Made by a program: the position numbers and the translations under genes. A DNA stretch of 64,000 nt from Cryobacterium sp. HLT2-28 (GTDB lineage Bacteria; Actinomycetota; Actinomycetes; Actinomycetales; Microbacteriaceae): positions 1-64,000 of the forward strand of contig NZ_SOFH01000009.1 in assembly GCF_004402495.1 (NCBI RefSeq), given 5' to 3'. This document shows, in pieces, positions 1-8,508 of the stretch. Within the stretch, counting starts at the first letter, position 1; each line of letters opens with the position of its first letter. The notes beneath the pieces are model-generated. The model searched no databases, was not told the DNA's origin, and worked only from the letters and a program-made list of their open reading frames with translations.

Positions 1-66
1 CGCCGCGTCCAGCCGGCCCGGCGCGGCCAGCCGGCGCGGCGTCAGCGGCGCGCCGCGTCCAGCCGG
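1..66. repeat. partial tandem duplication of the dehydrogenase 3' end
   Basis: Bases 1-16 and 51-66 are identical (cgccgcgtccagccgg), 50 bases apart. The following bases (17-30 and 67-77) also match apart from a short indel. The right copy codes for the last residues of the amino-acid dehydrogenase; the left copy lies just past its stop codon (42-44). It looks like a local duplication of the gene's 3' end. The left edge of the window hides how far it extends. Confidence 0.6.
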
Positions 67-1124
67 GCCGCGGCCAGGTGCTCGGCGGCGGCGAGGGTCG
101 TGATCCCCTGCTCGCGGGCATCCGTGAAGATGGTCGCCACGGTGTCGCCGATCGCGTCGACCCGCGCCGCGACGACGTCCAGGTCGGCACCCGGCTCCGA
201 GGCGAGCGCCAGGTAGATGACCCCGCCGGAGTTGACGACGAAGTCGGGGGCCCAGAGGATGCCGCGCGCGTCGAGTTGGACGGCGCCCTCCGGCTGGGCG
301 AGCTGGTTGTTGGCTGCGCCGACGACCCCGAGCACAGTGAGTTCGCCGATCACGCGCGCGGTGAGCACCCCACCGAGGCCGCACGGCACGAACAGGTCGG
401 CCGGCACGAGGTGCACGTCGTCGACGGACACCCAGGTGGCGCCGAGCGAGTCGGCCAGCTCCCGCCGGGCGAGGTTGACGTCGCTGACGGTCAGGCGGGC
501 GCCGGCCGCCGCCAGCGCCGTGGCGAGGCGTCCGCCGACCTGGCCGAGCCCGGAGATCACGATGTGCCGGCCGGACACCTCCCGGCTGCCGAACAACGCG
601 TCGAGGGTGGCGACGACGCTGGCGTAGACGCCCGCCGCGGTCGCGTCGGCGGGCTCGCCCACCCCGCCGGTGGCGGTGGGGAGACCGCAGACGTGGTCGG
701 TGCGTTCCTTGACGACGGCCATCAGCTCGGCGTTCGTGCCCACGTCCTCCGCCGTCATGTAGGCCCCGTCCAGGCTCTCGATCGCGTCGCCGAGGTCGAG
801 CATGGCGTCGTGCTGCTCCGCCTCGGTGAGCACGGTGCCGAGGGGCAGGTGGATGACGGACTTGCCGCCGCCGAGGTTCAGACCGGCGGCCGCGTTCTTC
901 AGCGTCATCGCCGCGGAGAGGCGCAGGGCGTCGGCGACGGCATCGGTCCAGTTCTCGTATTGCCACATCCGGGCGCCGCCCAGGGCCTGGCCGAGCCTGG
1001 TCGAGTGCACGGCCACGGTGATCACGAGGCCCGAGCGGATGCCCGTGGTGATCAGCACGCGTTCGTGGGTGAACGGGATTCCGACGAGCGCATCCAGCGA
1101 CGGTGATGGTTGCGTGAGGGTCAT
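42..1124 (-). CDS. Leu/Val/Phe/Glu-type amino acid dehydrogenase
   Basis: A 360-residue NAD-dependent dehydrogenase that oxidatively deaminates a branched-chain or aromatic amino acid. The substrate domain has the lysine pair of the family (K76 in MTLKNAAAG and K88 in GGGKS). The Rossmann domain has GLGQVG at about 192-197 and a following acidic strand end. Length fits leucine/valine dehydrogenases. The ATG start has AAGGAG nine bases upstream. The sequence does not settle whether Leu, Val or Phe is preferred. It lies downstream of the mscS gene on the same strand, with a gap of about 90 bases, so separate transcription is possible. Confidence 0.88.
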   Translation of the reverse strand: MTLTQPSPSLDALVGIPFTHERVLITTGIRSGLVITVAVHSTRLGQALGGARMWQYENWTDAVADALRLSAAMTLKNAAAGLNLGGGKSVIHLPLGTVLTEAEQHDAMLDLGDAIESLDGAYMTAEDVGTNAELMAVVKERTDHVCGLPTATGGVGEPADATAAGVYASVVATLDALFGSREVSGRHIVISGLGQVGGRLATALAAAGARLTVSDVNLARRELADSLGATWVSVDDVHLVPADLFVPCGLGGVLTARVIGELTVLGVVGAANNQLAQPEGAVQLDARGILWAPDFVVNSGGVIYLALASEPGADLDVVAARVDAIGDTVATIFTDAREQGITTLAAAEHLAAARLDAARR

Positions 1125-1215
1125 GACTGTTTCTCCTTGCTGGCCTTGTGGGCCGGTGGGTTGGGGCCGCGGTTGTGGCGCGGCGACTGACCCAGACTAG
1201 CCTCGTCAGCGCAGG

Positions 1216-2403
1216 TCAGCGCGGGTCTTCCTGCACGGGGATCGAGGTGGTGAACTCCGCGGCCCGCGCCTTGGCGTTCTCGTCGCCGGAGAACAGCCCG
1301 ATCGGCGCGGTCACGGGGTGGGACGGCTGCGGCCCGCGCGCGACGGCAGGCCTGGTCTGCGGTTCCCGTCGCAGCTCCATCCGGCCCACCGGCAAGGCGT
1401 CGGGGTTGTGGGTGACCAGCCAGTCGATCAGGTTCTCCCGCACGAGGCAGCGCAGGTCGAACAGGGTGGGAGCGTCGCCGGCGGAGACCAGCACACGCAC
1501 CCGCACGAAGCCGCCGACGGCATCCGTCACCTGGAGCACAACGACGCGACCGTCCCAGAGTTCGGTCTGGGCGACGATCCGGTCCAGCTCCCGGCGCATG
1601 CCGGCCGGGTCGACCCGCCAGTCCAGGTCGAACTCGACCGCGCCGAGCAGCTCACTGTTGTGCCGGGTCCAGTTCTGGAACGGATTCGTCGTGAAGTAGG
1701 TCGACGGCAGCACCATCCGCCGGTCGTCCCAGATGTGCACGACCACGTAGGTGAGCGTGATCTCCTCGATCTTCCCCCACTCGTTCTCGACGATGACGAC
1801 GTCATCCACCCGCAGGGCGTTGTTGAAGGCCAGTTGCACCCCCGCGAACACGTTGGCGAGGGTGGACTGGGCGGCGAGGCCGGCGACGACGCTGAGCAGG
1901 CCGGCCGAGGCGAACAGGCTGGCGCCCAGGGTCGCGGCCCCCGGGATACTCAGCAGCACGGCCCCGATCGCGCAGATGATGACCACGACGACGCCGATGC
2001 GCCGCAGCATCCGCAACTGGGTGCGCACCCGCCGGGCGACCCGGTTGTCGCGCACGTCGACCCGGTAGCGGACTGCGGTGACTTCCTCGATGAAGTAGAG
2101 CAGCGCGCACACCAGCCAGGTGGCCGCGGCGATGAACAGGGCGCGGAACACGAAGTCGACCAGGCGCTCGATCTCCGCCGTGCTCTGCAGGAACAGCGTG
2201 TTGACGGACCACATGGTGCCCATCAGCAGGGTGAGGCGGAACGGGACCCTGGCCAGCCCGATCAGGGTGCGGGCCCACGCCTCCCGCCGGCCGACCATCC
2301 GGAACACGAGCGCGGTGATCGCCGTGACCGCCACGGCGGCCACGACGGCGACCAGGAGTGCGATCAGGTAGTCCGGTTGGATGAACGCCTCGAGGTCTGA
2401 CAC
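1216..2403 (-). CDS. small-conductance mechanosensitive channel (MscS family)
   Basis: A 395-residue membrane protein. Four hydrophobic segments precede the MscS pore helix and the beta domain. The pore-lining stretch is Ala/Gly-rich (GASLFASAGLLSVVAGLAAQ) and leads into the conserved region NVFAGVQLAFNNALRVDD. The C-terminal 50 residues are hydrophilic and probably disordered. The likely role is release of solutes on hypo-osmotic shock at the cytoplasmic membrane. The GTG start is supported by GGAAGGG upstream. It follows purH on the same strand after 85 bases. Confidence 0.9.
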   Translation of the reverse strand: MSDLEAFIQPDYLIALLVAVVAAVAVTAITALVFRMVGRREAWARTLIGLARVPFRLTLLMGTMWSVNTLFLQSTAEIERLVDFVFRALFIAAATWLVCALLYFIEEVTAVRYRVDVRDNRVARRVRTQLRMLRRIGVVVVIICAIGAVLLSIPGAATLGASLFASAGLLSVVAGLAAQSTLANVFAGVQLAFNNALRVDDVVIVENEWGKIEEITLTYVVVHIWDDRRMVLPSTYFTTNPFQNWTRHNSELLGAVEFDLDWRVDPAGMRRELDRIVAQTELWDGRVVVLQVTDAVGGFVRVRVLVSAGDAPTLFDLRCLVRENLIDWLVTHNPDALPVGRMELRREPQTRPAVARGPQPSHPVTAPIGLFSGDENAKARAAEFTTSIPVQEDPR

Positions 2404-2488
2404 GACTGCCCTTCCCGCCGCTGCGCGTCTGGTGGCACCTCGGACCTCTTAATCGTGCCAGAGTCCGCGGTGCCCTGCCGCACGCGGG

Positions 2489-4165
2489 TCAGTGGAAGAA
2501 GTGGCGCTCCCCGGTGAAGTACATGCTGACGCCGGCCTGGGCGGCCGCCGCGATGACCTCTTCGTCGCGCACCGAGCCGCCGGGCTGCACGACCGCGGTG
2601 ACGCCGGCCTCGAGCAGCACCTGCAGGCCGTCGGCGAACGGGAAGAACGCGTCGGAGGCTGCGACGGAGCCGGCCGCACGGTCGCCCGCGCGCAGCACCG
2701 CGAGGTGGCAGGAGTCGACCCGGTTGACCTGCCCCATTCCCACCCCGACGGATGCGCCGCCGCGGGCGAGCAGGATCGCGTTCGATTTCACCGACCGGCA
2801 GGCCTTCCACGCGAACTCGAGGTCGGCGCGGGTGGCCTCGTCGACTTCCTCGCCCGCGGCGAGGGTCCAGCCGGACGAGTCGAAGTCGTCGAAGGTGTCG
2901 GTCTCCTGCACGAGCAGCCCGCCGGAGATCTGACGCAGTTCGAGTGAGGACCGGTGGTAGTCGGCGGGGAGTTCGAGCAGGCGGATGTTCTTTTTCGCGC
3001 TGAGCAGTTCGAACGCGGCCGGTTCGAAGCCGGGGGCGACGAGCACCTCGGTGAAGATCTGGCTGACGGTCTCGGCCATGCCGAGGGTCACGACCCGGTT
3101 CGCGGCGATGACCCCGCCGAATGCGGAGACCGGGTCGCACTCGTGCGCGCGGCGGTGGGCCGAGGCGATCGCATCCGGTGCCTTGGGGCCTGCGATGGCG
3201 ATGCCGCACGGGTTGGCGTGCTTGATGATGGCCACGGCCGGTTCGGTGAAGTCGAAGGCGGCGCGCACGGCGGCGTCGGCGTCGACGTAGTTGTTGTAGG
3301 ACATCTCCTTGCCGTGAAGCTGCACGGCCTGGGCGATGCCCTGCCCGCCGTCGCCGACGTAGAGCGCCGCCGCCTGGTGCGAGTTCTCGCCGTAGCGGAG
3401 CACGGCCTTGCGGGTGGCCTGGATGGCCAGGGTGTCGGGGAACGACGCTTCGGCCTCGAAGCTGGTGGCGATGACGGCGTCGAACTGCTCGAGGATCTCC
3501 TCGTCCAGGACCTCGACGTCGTCCTGCCACTGGTCGTAGACGTTCTCGGTGAACCAGGCGGAGACGCTGAGGTCGTAGCCGGCCGTGTGCTCGAAGGCGA
3601 GCGAGGCGAGCTTCTGGCGCAGGCGCAGCGTGGTTCCGCCGGCGCCGACGGCCGCGATGATCTCGTCGTAGTCGTCGGGGTCGACCACGATGGCCACGTT
3701 CGCGTGGTTCTTCGCCGAGGCGCGCACGAGCGCCGGTCCGCCGATGTCGATCTGCTCGATGACCTCGGCCGGGGTGGCGCCGGATTCCACGGTTTCGACG
3801 AACGGGTAGAGGTTCACGACGACGAGCTGGAAGGCCGCGATGCCGAGGTCGTTCAACTGGGCCTCGTGCGACTCGAGGCGGAGGTCGGCGAGGATGCCGG
3901 CGTGCACGCCCGGGTGCAGGGTCTTCACCCGGCCGTCGAGGGATTCGGGGAAACCGGTGACGGCGGAGACATCCGTCACCTCGTGGCCGGCGGCGCGGAT
4001 GGTCGCGGCGGTCGAGCCGGTCGAGACCATCTCGACGCCGGCGGCCGCGAGGGCCCCGGCCAGCTCAAGCAGGCCGGTCTTGTCGCTGACCGAGATCAGC
4101 GCGCGCTTCACCGCAACGATGTCCCGCTCGCGGTACAGGCTCTGGTCGTTGGTGTGCCCGCTCAT
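2489..4165 (-). CDS. purH: bifunctional AICAR formyltransferase / IMP cyclohydrolase
   Basis: A 558-residue enzyme for the last two steps of IMP synthesis. The N-terminal MGS-like cyclohydrolase domain opens with [16 protein letters not shown] and contains [13 protein letters not shown]. The C-terminal AICAR transformylase domain contains [17 protein letters not shown] and DAFFPFADG. It is slightly longer than the usual 510-535, from a short N-terminal extension. The ATG overlaps the purN stop as ATGA, so purN and purH are translationally coupled. The same pair follows perM in mycobacteria. Confidence 0.97.
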   Translation of the reverse strand: MSGHTNDQSLYRERDIVAVKRALISVSDKTGLLELAGALAAAGVEMVSTGSTAATIRAAGHEVTDVSAVTGFPESLDGRVKTLHPGVHAGILADLRLESHEAQLNDLGIAAFQLVVVNLYPFVETVESGATPAEVIEQIDIGGPALVRASAKNHANVAIVVDPDDYDEIIAAVGAGGTTLRLRQKLASLAFEHTAGYDLSVSAWFTENVYDQWQDDVEVLDEEILEQFDAVIATSFEAEASFPDTLAIQATRKAVLRYGENSHQAAALYVGDGGQGIAQAVQLHGKEMSYNNYVDADAAVRAAFDFTEPAVAIIKHANPCGIAIAGPKAPDAIASAHRRAHECDPVSAFGGVIAANRVVTLGMAETVSQIFTEVLVAPGFEPAAFELLSAKKNIRLLELPADYHRSSLELRQISGGLLVQETDTFDDFDSSGWTLAAGEEVDEATRADLEFAWKACRSVKSNAILLARGGASVGVGMGQVNRVDSCHLAVLRAGDRAAGSVAASDAFFPFADGLQVLLEAGVTAVVQPGGSVRDEEVIAAAAQAGVSMYFTGERHFFH

Positions 4166-4755
4166 ATCTGGGAATGCTCCTCGAGGTCGACGTGTCCGTT
4201 GGCGATGTCGAGCACGGCCTGCACCAGCAGGCGCCGCTCGACGGTCTTGATTCGTTCGTGCAGGGATGCTTCGGTGTCGCCGGGTAGCACCGGCACCCTC
4301 TCCTGCGCGATGATCGGTCCGTCGTCAACACCGGTGTCGACGACGATGAGACTGGCCCCGGATTCCGCGACGCCGGCGGCGATCGCGTCGCGCACCCCGT
4401 GCGCTCCGGGGAATTCGGGCAGGTAGGCGGGATGCGTGTTCAGCAGTTGCGGCGACAGCGCGGCCACCACCCGCGGCGGGAGCAGGCGCATGAAACCGCT
4501 CAGCACGACCAGATCGGGCGTCCACTGCCGGATCTGGGCCAGGAGCTCGTCGCCCCAGGCCTCCCGGCTCCGGTGGGAGGAGAACGGCACGGTGAAGGTC
4601 GGGATCCCGAACTCTTCGCCGAGGTCGAGGCCGTCGGCGTCACGGTCCGCGCCGATGGCGACGACCCGGGCCGGGTACTCGGCATCCTGGCACGCCTCGA
4701 GCAGGGAACGAAGGTTGGATCCCCCGCCTGAGATCAACACGACCAATGACAGCAC
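4162..4755 (-). CDS. purN: phosphoribosylglycinamide formyltransferase
   Basis: A 197-residue GAR transformylase that transfers a formyl group from 10-formyl-THF in purine synthesis. Visible family motifs are [13 protein letters not shown] near the N-terminus, the catalytic Asn/His in [14 protein letters not shown], and the Asp-bearing loop [16 protein letters not shown] start is the only early start before the first beta strand. It lies nine bases downstream of perM and overlaps purH by four bases. Confidence 0.96.
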   Translation of the reverse strand: MLSLVVLISGGGSNLRSLLEACQDAEYPARVVAIGADRDADGLDLGEEFGIPTFTVPFSSHRSREAWGDELLAQIRQWTPDLVVLSGFMRLLPPRVVAALSPQLLNTHPAYLPEFPGAHGVRDAIAAGVAESGASLIVVDTGVDDGPIIAQERVPVLPGDTEASLHERIKTVERRLLVQAVLDIANGHVDLEEHSQI

Positions 4756-4764
4756 GGGACGAGC

Positions 4765-6006
4765 CTACCGTTTGGCGGCCGGTTCGTTCTTCGGTGTGGC
4801 GCGGCTGCGCTGGAACGGATGCGGCGTCAGCAGCCCGGCACCGGCCGCGACACCCACCTCGACGGCGGTGAGCAGCCCGACCAGCAGGGGATCAGGCCCG
4901 ACCTCCACGAGCCGCCCGGGGCCCATCGCCCCGCCGGACCACCAGGCGAGCAGGCCGAGCAGGATGCCGGCGACGATACCCGTCGCCAGCCCGGTGACCA
5001 GCTGTTGCGGGACGGTGGGCGGCGCCGTGTCGGTGCGGGCCTGTCGCTGCCGGGTCACGGCCGCGGCGAGGAAGCCGATCAGAACGGGCACCAGCAGGCC
5101 GAGGAAACCGAAGGCCAGCGTGCCGTGCGGGAGCACCCCGAGGATGGGCAGGCCGGGCACCGAGCCGAGGGCCGTGCCGACCGGGGACACGCTCGTGCCG
5201 ACACCGACCGCGATGCCGGGGCCGACGAGCCAGGCGGCCGCCCAGACAACCAGGTTGGGGATGAGCGCGAGCTCGAGCAGGGTGAGCACGATGCCGCCGG
5301 TCAGGCCGGACTGCACCGTCTCGTAGAGACCGATCACCGTGGCGTAGTTGCTGAGGATGAGCACGAAGACGGCCACGGCGGAGACCGCGACGATGGCGGC
5401 GGCGGCGGCGGTTCCGCCGCGGAGGGCCGTTGCCGCGATGCCGCGGGCCACGGCGGGCAGGGTGCGGTAGCGCCTGACGAGGGCGCCGGCCGCCTGACCC
5501 CGGAACGCGCCGCTGAGCACACCGCTGAGCACACCGGCTGCGTAGACCGCCGTCGGGAGCAGGATTCCCTGCGGGAGCGACGGGCGCACGGCATCCGTGC
5601 CTGCGGTCAGGCTGAGCACCGTCGCGAGCAGGCCGTAGCAGGCGATCGCTGCCCCGGCGCCGACCCAGCGGTACGGGGTTTCGGCGGCGCGGGCGCCGGT
5701 GCGCCGGCCGAGCAGCACGGCCAGCAGACCGTAGCCGAGCAGGGCGATGGTGAGCGTGAACGGGGCCTCCGAGCCGGGCAGCCCGAGCGTGGTGACCACG
5801 GCGGGGTCGAGTTGCACGGTCAGGTCGACGCCGTTGCCGAGCAGCCAGACGTCCACCGCGGCCCGCCAGAAGACGACCCAGTCGATGGCGAGGCCGAACT
5901 GGGTGGCCCAGAGCACGGTCAGCGGCACGAGCGCGATCCCGACGCCGATGGCGACGACAAGGACCGCCTCGAGAGCGGCGAGCAGGGCTGTCGTTGTGCG
6001 GTTCAT
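4765..6006 (-). CDS. perM: PerM-like polytopic membrane protein (DUF6350)
   Basis: A 413-residue very hydrophobic protein with about nine to ten membrane segments and Gly/Ala-rich loops. I recognise it mainly from position and type: in mycobacteria the DUF6350 protein PerM lies directly before purN-purH, as here, and has been linked to cell division under stress. There is no catalytic motif. The hydrophilic C-terminus is short. ATG start; the next gene upstream, sucD, ends before a strong hairpin, so perM-purN-purH probably forms its own transcription unit. Confidence 0.8.
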   Translation of the reverse strand: MNRTTTALLAALEAVLVVAIGVGIALVPLTVLWATQFGLAIDWVVFWRAAVDVWLLGNGVDLTVQLDPAVVTTLGLPGSEAPFTLTIALLGYGLLAVLLGRRTGARAAETPYRWVGAGAAIACYGLLATVLSLTAGTDAVRPSLPQGILLPTAVYAAGVLSGVLSGAFRGQAAGALVRRYRTLPAVARGIAATALRGGTAAAAAIVAVSAVAVFVLILSNYATVIGLYETVQSGLTGGIVLTLLELALIPNLVVWAAAWLVGPGIAVGVGTSVSPVGTALGSVPGLPILGVLPHGTLAFGFLGLLVPVLIGFLAAAVTRQRQARTDTAPPTVPQQLVTGLATGIVAGILLGLLAWWSGGAMGPGRLVEVGPDPLLVGLLTAVEVGVAAGAGLLTPHPFQRSRATPKNEPAAKR

Positions 6007-6060
6007 CGGCCCCGAGCCTACTTGGCCGGGCAGGCTGCGGGTTTCGCCCTCGCCGCCCCC

Positions 6061-6145
6061 GTCGAATTCGACGGAGATTTTGCCCGTTCGGCCGCTGAGC
6101 GGGCGATTTCAGGCCGTTTCCGGCAATATCTCCGTCGAATTCGAC
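6061..6145. repeat. long intergenic inverted repeat (18-base perfect arms)
   Basis: Arms 6061-6078 (gtcgaattcgacggagat) and 6128-6145 are exact reverse complements, separated by 49 bases. The spacer holds a smaller gcccg/cgggc stem. The outer 12 bases of each arm are themselves palindromic around GAATTC. It fills the gap between sucD and perM, downstream of the sucD terminator. Three other intergenic gaps in the window hold elements of the same architecture with different arm sequences. Confidence 0.85.
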
Positions 6146-6180
6146 AGGGCGAGAGAGACGGGGGCCAGGGCGGAGACGAC

Positions 6181-6210
6181 GAAGGGCCCGCCTGGTCAGG
6201 CGGGCCCTTC
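6181..6210 (-). terminator. hairpin terminator after sucD
   Basis: A perfect 12-base stem (6181-6192 and 6199-6210, gaagggcccgcc) with a six-base loop, 16 bases past the sucD stop. There is no long T run on the minus side, so termination is inferred from stem strength and position. Confidence 0.8.
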
Positions 6211-6225
6211 GTGCGGATGCTGGTC

Positions 6226-7113
6226 TTACAGGGCCGCGAGAACCTCGCGCAGCAGGGTGGCGGTCTCGCTCGGCGTCTTGCCGACCTTGACCCCGGCGGC
6301 CTCGAGGGCCTCCTTCTTGCCCTGGGCGGTTCCGGCCCCGTTGGAGACGATGGCGCCGGCGTGGCCCATGGTCTTGCCCTCGGGAGCGGTGAAGCCGGCG
6401 ACGTAGCCGACGACAGGCTTGGTGACGTGGGCCTTGATGTACTCGGCCGCCTTCTCCTCGGCGTCGCCGCCGATCTCGCCGATCATGACGATGGCGAGCG
6501 TCTCCGGGTCAGCCTCGAACGCCTCGAGCGCGTCGATGTGCGTGGTCCCGATGATGGGGTCGCCGCCGATGCCGATGGCCGTGGAGAAGCCGAGGTCGCG
6601 CAGTTCGTACATCATCTGGTAGGTCAGGGTGCCCGACTTGGAGACGAGGCCGACCGGGCCCTTGCCGGTGATGTTCGCCGGCGTGATGCCCACGAGTGCT
6701 TCACCGGGGGTGATGATGCCGGGGCAGTTCGGGCCGATGATGCGGGTCTTGTTGCCCTTGGCCAGGTTGTAGGCCCAGAACTCGGCCGAGTCCTGCACCG
6801 GTACGCCCTCGGTGATGATGACGAGCAGCGGGATGCCGGCGTCGATGGCCTCGATGACGGCGTCCTTGGTGAAGGCCGGCGGGACGAACGCGATGGAGAC
6901 ATCCGCGCCCGTCTTCTCCATGGCCTCGGCGACCGTGCCGAACACGGGCAGCTCGACGCTGCCGTGCACGACGGTGGTGCCGGCCTTGCGGGCGTTCACC
7001 CCGCCGACGACCTGGGTGCCGGCCCCCAGCATGAGGGCGGTGTGCTTGGTGCCCTCACCGCCGGTGATGCCCTGCACGATGACCTTGGAGTCCTTGTTGA
7101 GGAAGATTGACAT
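6226..7113 (-). CDS. sucD: succinyl-CoA ligase, ADP-forming, alpha subunit
   Basis: A 295-residue TCA-cycle enzyme subunit. The N-terminal CoA-binding Rossmann fold has [12 protein letters not shown]. The phosphorylated histidine is in [18 protein letters not shown] near the C-terminus. I chose the ATG at 7113 ([10 protein letters not shown]), which matches the family's start; the upstream in-frame extension is the antisense-like tail of sucC in another frame. It lies 13 bases downstream of sucC and pairs with it in the enzyme. Confidence 0.97.
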   Translation of the reverse strand: MSIFLNKDSKVIVQGITGGEGTKHTALMLGAGTQVVGGVNARKAGTTVVHGSVELPVFGTVAEAMEKTGADVSIAFVPPAFTKDAVIEAIDAGIPLLVIITEGVPVQDSAEFWAYNLAKGNKTRIIGPNCPGIITPGEALVGITPANITGKGPVGLVSKSGTLTYQMMYELRDLGFSTAIGIGGDPIIGTTHIDALEAFEADPETLAIVMIGEIGGDAEEKAAEYIKAHVTKPVVGYVAGFTAPEGKTMGHAGAIVSNGAGTAQGKKEALEAAGVKVGKTPSETATLLREVLAAL

Positions 7114-7126
7114 GTTCGAAAATCCC

Positions 7127-8296
7127 TTACTTCGCGGCGTGGGCGAGTTCGGCGGCCTTGTCGGCGCCCTCGTCCATGGTGGCGGCCAGTGTGACGAGCG
7201 GGTGGTTGGCCTCGGCGAGGATGCGACGGCCTTCCTCGACGTTGTTGCCGTCGAGGCGCACAACGAGCGGCTTGTTGGCGGCGCTGCCGAGTTCGGCGAG
7301 CGCACCCACGATGCCCTTGGCGACGGCGTCACAGGCGGTGATGCCGCCGAAGACGTTGACGAAGACGGCCTTGACCTGCGGGTCGCCGAGGATGACGTCG
7401 AGGCCCGCGGCCATGACCTCGGCGGATGCTCCGCCCCCGATGTCGAGGAAGTTGGCCGGCTTGACGCCGCCATGGTTCTCGCCGGCGTAGGCGACGACGT
7501 CGAGCGTGCTCATGACGAGCCCCGCGCCGTTGCCGATGATGCCGACCTCACCGTCGAGCTTGACGTAGTTGAGGTCGTTCTCCTTGGCCTTCGCCTCGAG
7601 CGGGTCGGCGGCGGCGGCGTCCTCGAGGAACGCATGCTTCGGGTGGCGGAAGCCGGCGTTCTCGTCGATGGTGACCTTGCCGTCGAGCGCGATGATGTCG
7701 CCCTCTTCGGTGAGGACGAGGGGGTTGACCTCGACCAGGGTCGCGTCTTCACCGGTGAACACGGTGTAGAGCTGCACGAAGACCGGTGCGACCTTGTCGA
7801 CGAGCTCGGCCGGGAACTTCGCGGCGATCGCGATCTCGCGGGCCTTGGCCAGGTCGATCCCGGCGATCGGGTCGATCGCCGTGTAGGCGAGCGCTTCGGG
7901 CTTCTCGACGGCGAGAACCTCGATTTCCACGCCACCCTCGTAGCTCGCCAGCGAGAGGTAGGAGCGGTTGGTCCGGTCCAGCAGCACGGAGAAGTAGAAC
8001 TCCTGCTTGATTCGGGCTCCCCCGGCAACCATGACCCGGTTGACGGTGTGGCCCTTGATGTCGAGGCCGAGGATGGCTCGTCCGGCGGCTTCGGCGTCGT
8101 CGGGGGTCTTGGCGACCTTGACTCCGCCGGCCTTTCCGCGACCGCCGACCTTCACCTGGGCCTTGACGACGACGACGCCACCGAGCTTCTCCGCGGCCGC
8201 GCGCACCTCTTCAGGGGTATCCGCGATGATGCCCGGCAGAACCGGGACTCCATATTGTTCAAACAGGTCTCTGGCCTGGTATTCGTAAAGATCCAC
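7127..8296 (-). CDS. sucC: succinyl-CoA ligase, ADP-forming, beta subunit
   Basis: A 389-residue ATP-grasp subunit that starts with the family signature [40 protein letters not shown] is the nucleotide-binding region, and [17 protein letters not shown] and [11 protein letters not shown] are in the C-terminal ligase domain. I chose the GTG at 8296 because the family begins there; the in-frame extension to 8386 has no homology-like content. First gene of sucC-sucD. The 8297-8508 gap to the divergent hydrolase gene must hold the promoters of both, but I cannot place them with confidence. Confidence 0.97.
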   Translation of the reverse strand: MDLYEYQARDLFEQYGVPVLPGIIADTPEEVRAAAEKLGGVVVVKAQVKVGGRGKAGGVKVAKTPDDAEAAGRAILGLDIKGHTVNRVMVAGGARIKQEFYFSVLLDRTNRSYLSLASYEGGVEIEVLAVEKPEALAYTAIDPIAGIDLAKAREIAIAAKFPAELVDKVAPVFVQLYTVFTGEDATLVEVNPLVLTEEGDIIALDGKVTIDENAGFRHPKHAFLEDAAAADPLEAKAKENDLNYVKLDGEVGIIGNGAGLVMSTLDVVAYAGENHGGVKPANFLDIGGGASAEVMAAGLDVILGDPQVKAVFVNVFGGITACDAVAKGIVGALAELGSAANKPLVVRLDGNNVEEGRRILAEANHPLVTLAATMDEGADKAAELAHAAK

Positions 8297-8508
8297 GCTG
8301 CTCTTTCCAATCCGCGTCTTGGCGTTCCTGCTGGGTACGAGGGGGTGTGGGCACAGTGTGCAGAGCCGAATGTAGCTCGACATCAAGACATACTGGCCAG
8401 TTCAAACTCTAGCGTCCCACATCGGCACCGCGAACTCTGGCCAAACGGCCGGTGCGGCAATACCATCGCATTCACGGGCAACGCATGCCCGGGAGTTGGT
8501 CGCCCACG

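Noticed and set aside
2404-2488. Weak inverted repeat (ggcac/gtgcc) between purH and mscS
   Set aside because: Five-base arms with a long loop; not distinguishable from chance.
4819-7110. 763-codon open frame on plus, and many other long plus/minus frames opposite known genes
   Set aside because: They are antisense to purN, perM and sucD, full of Arg/Gly/Asp/Glu runs and lack any family motif; a side effect of high GC at third codon positions.
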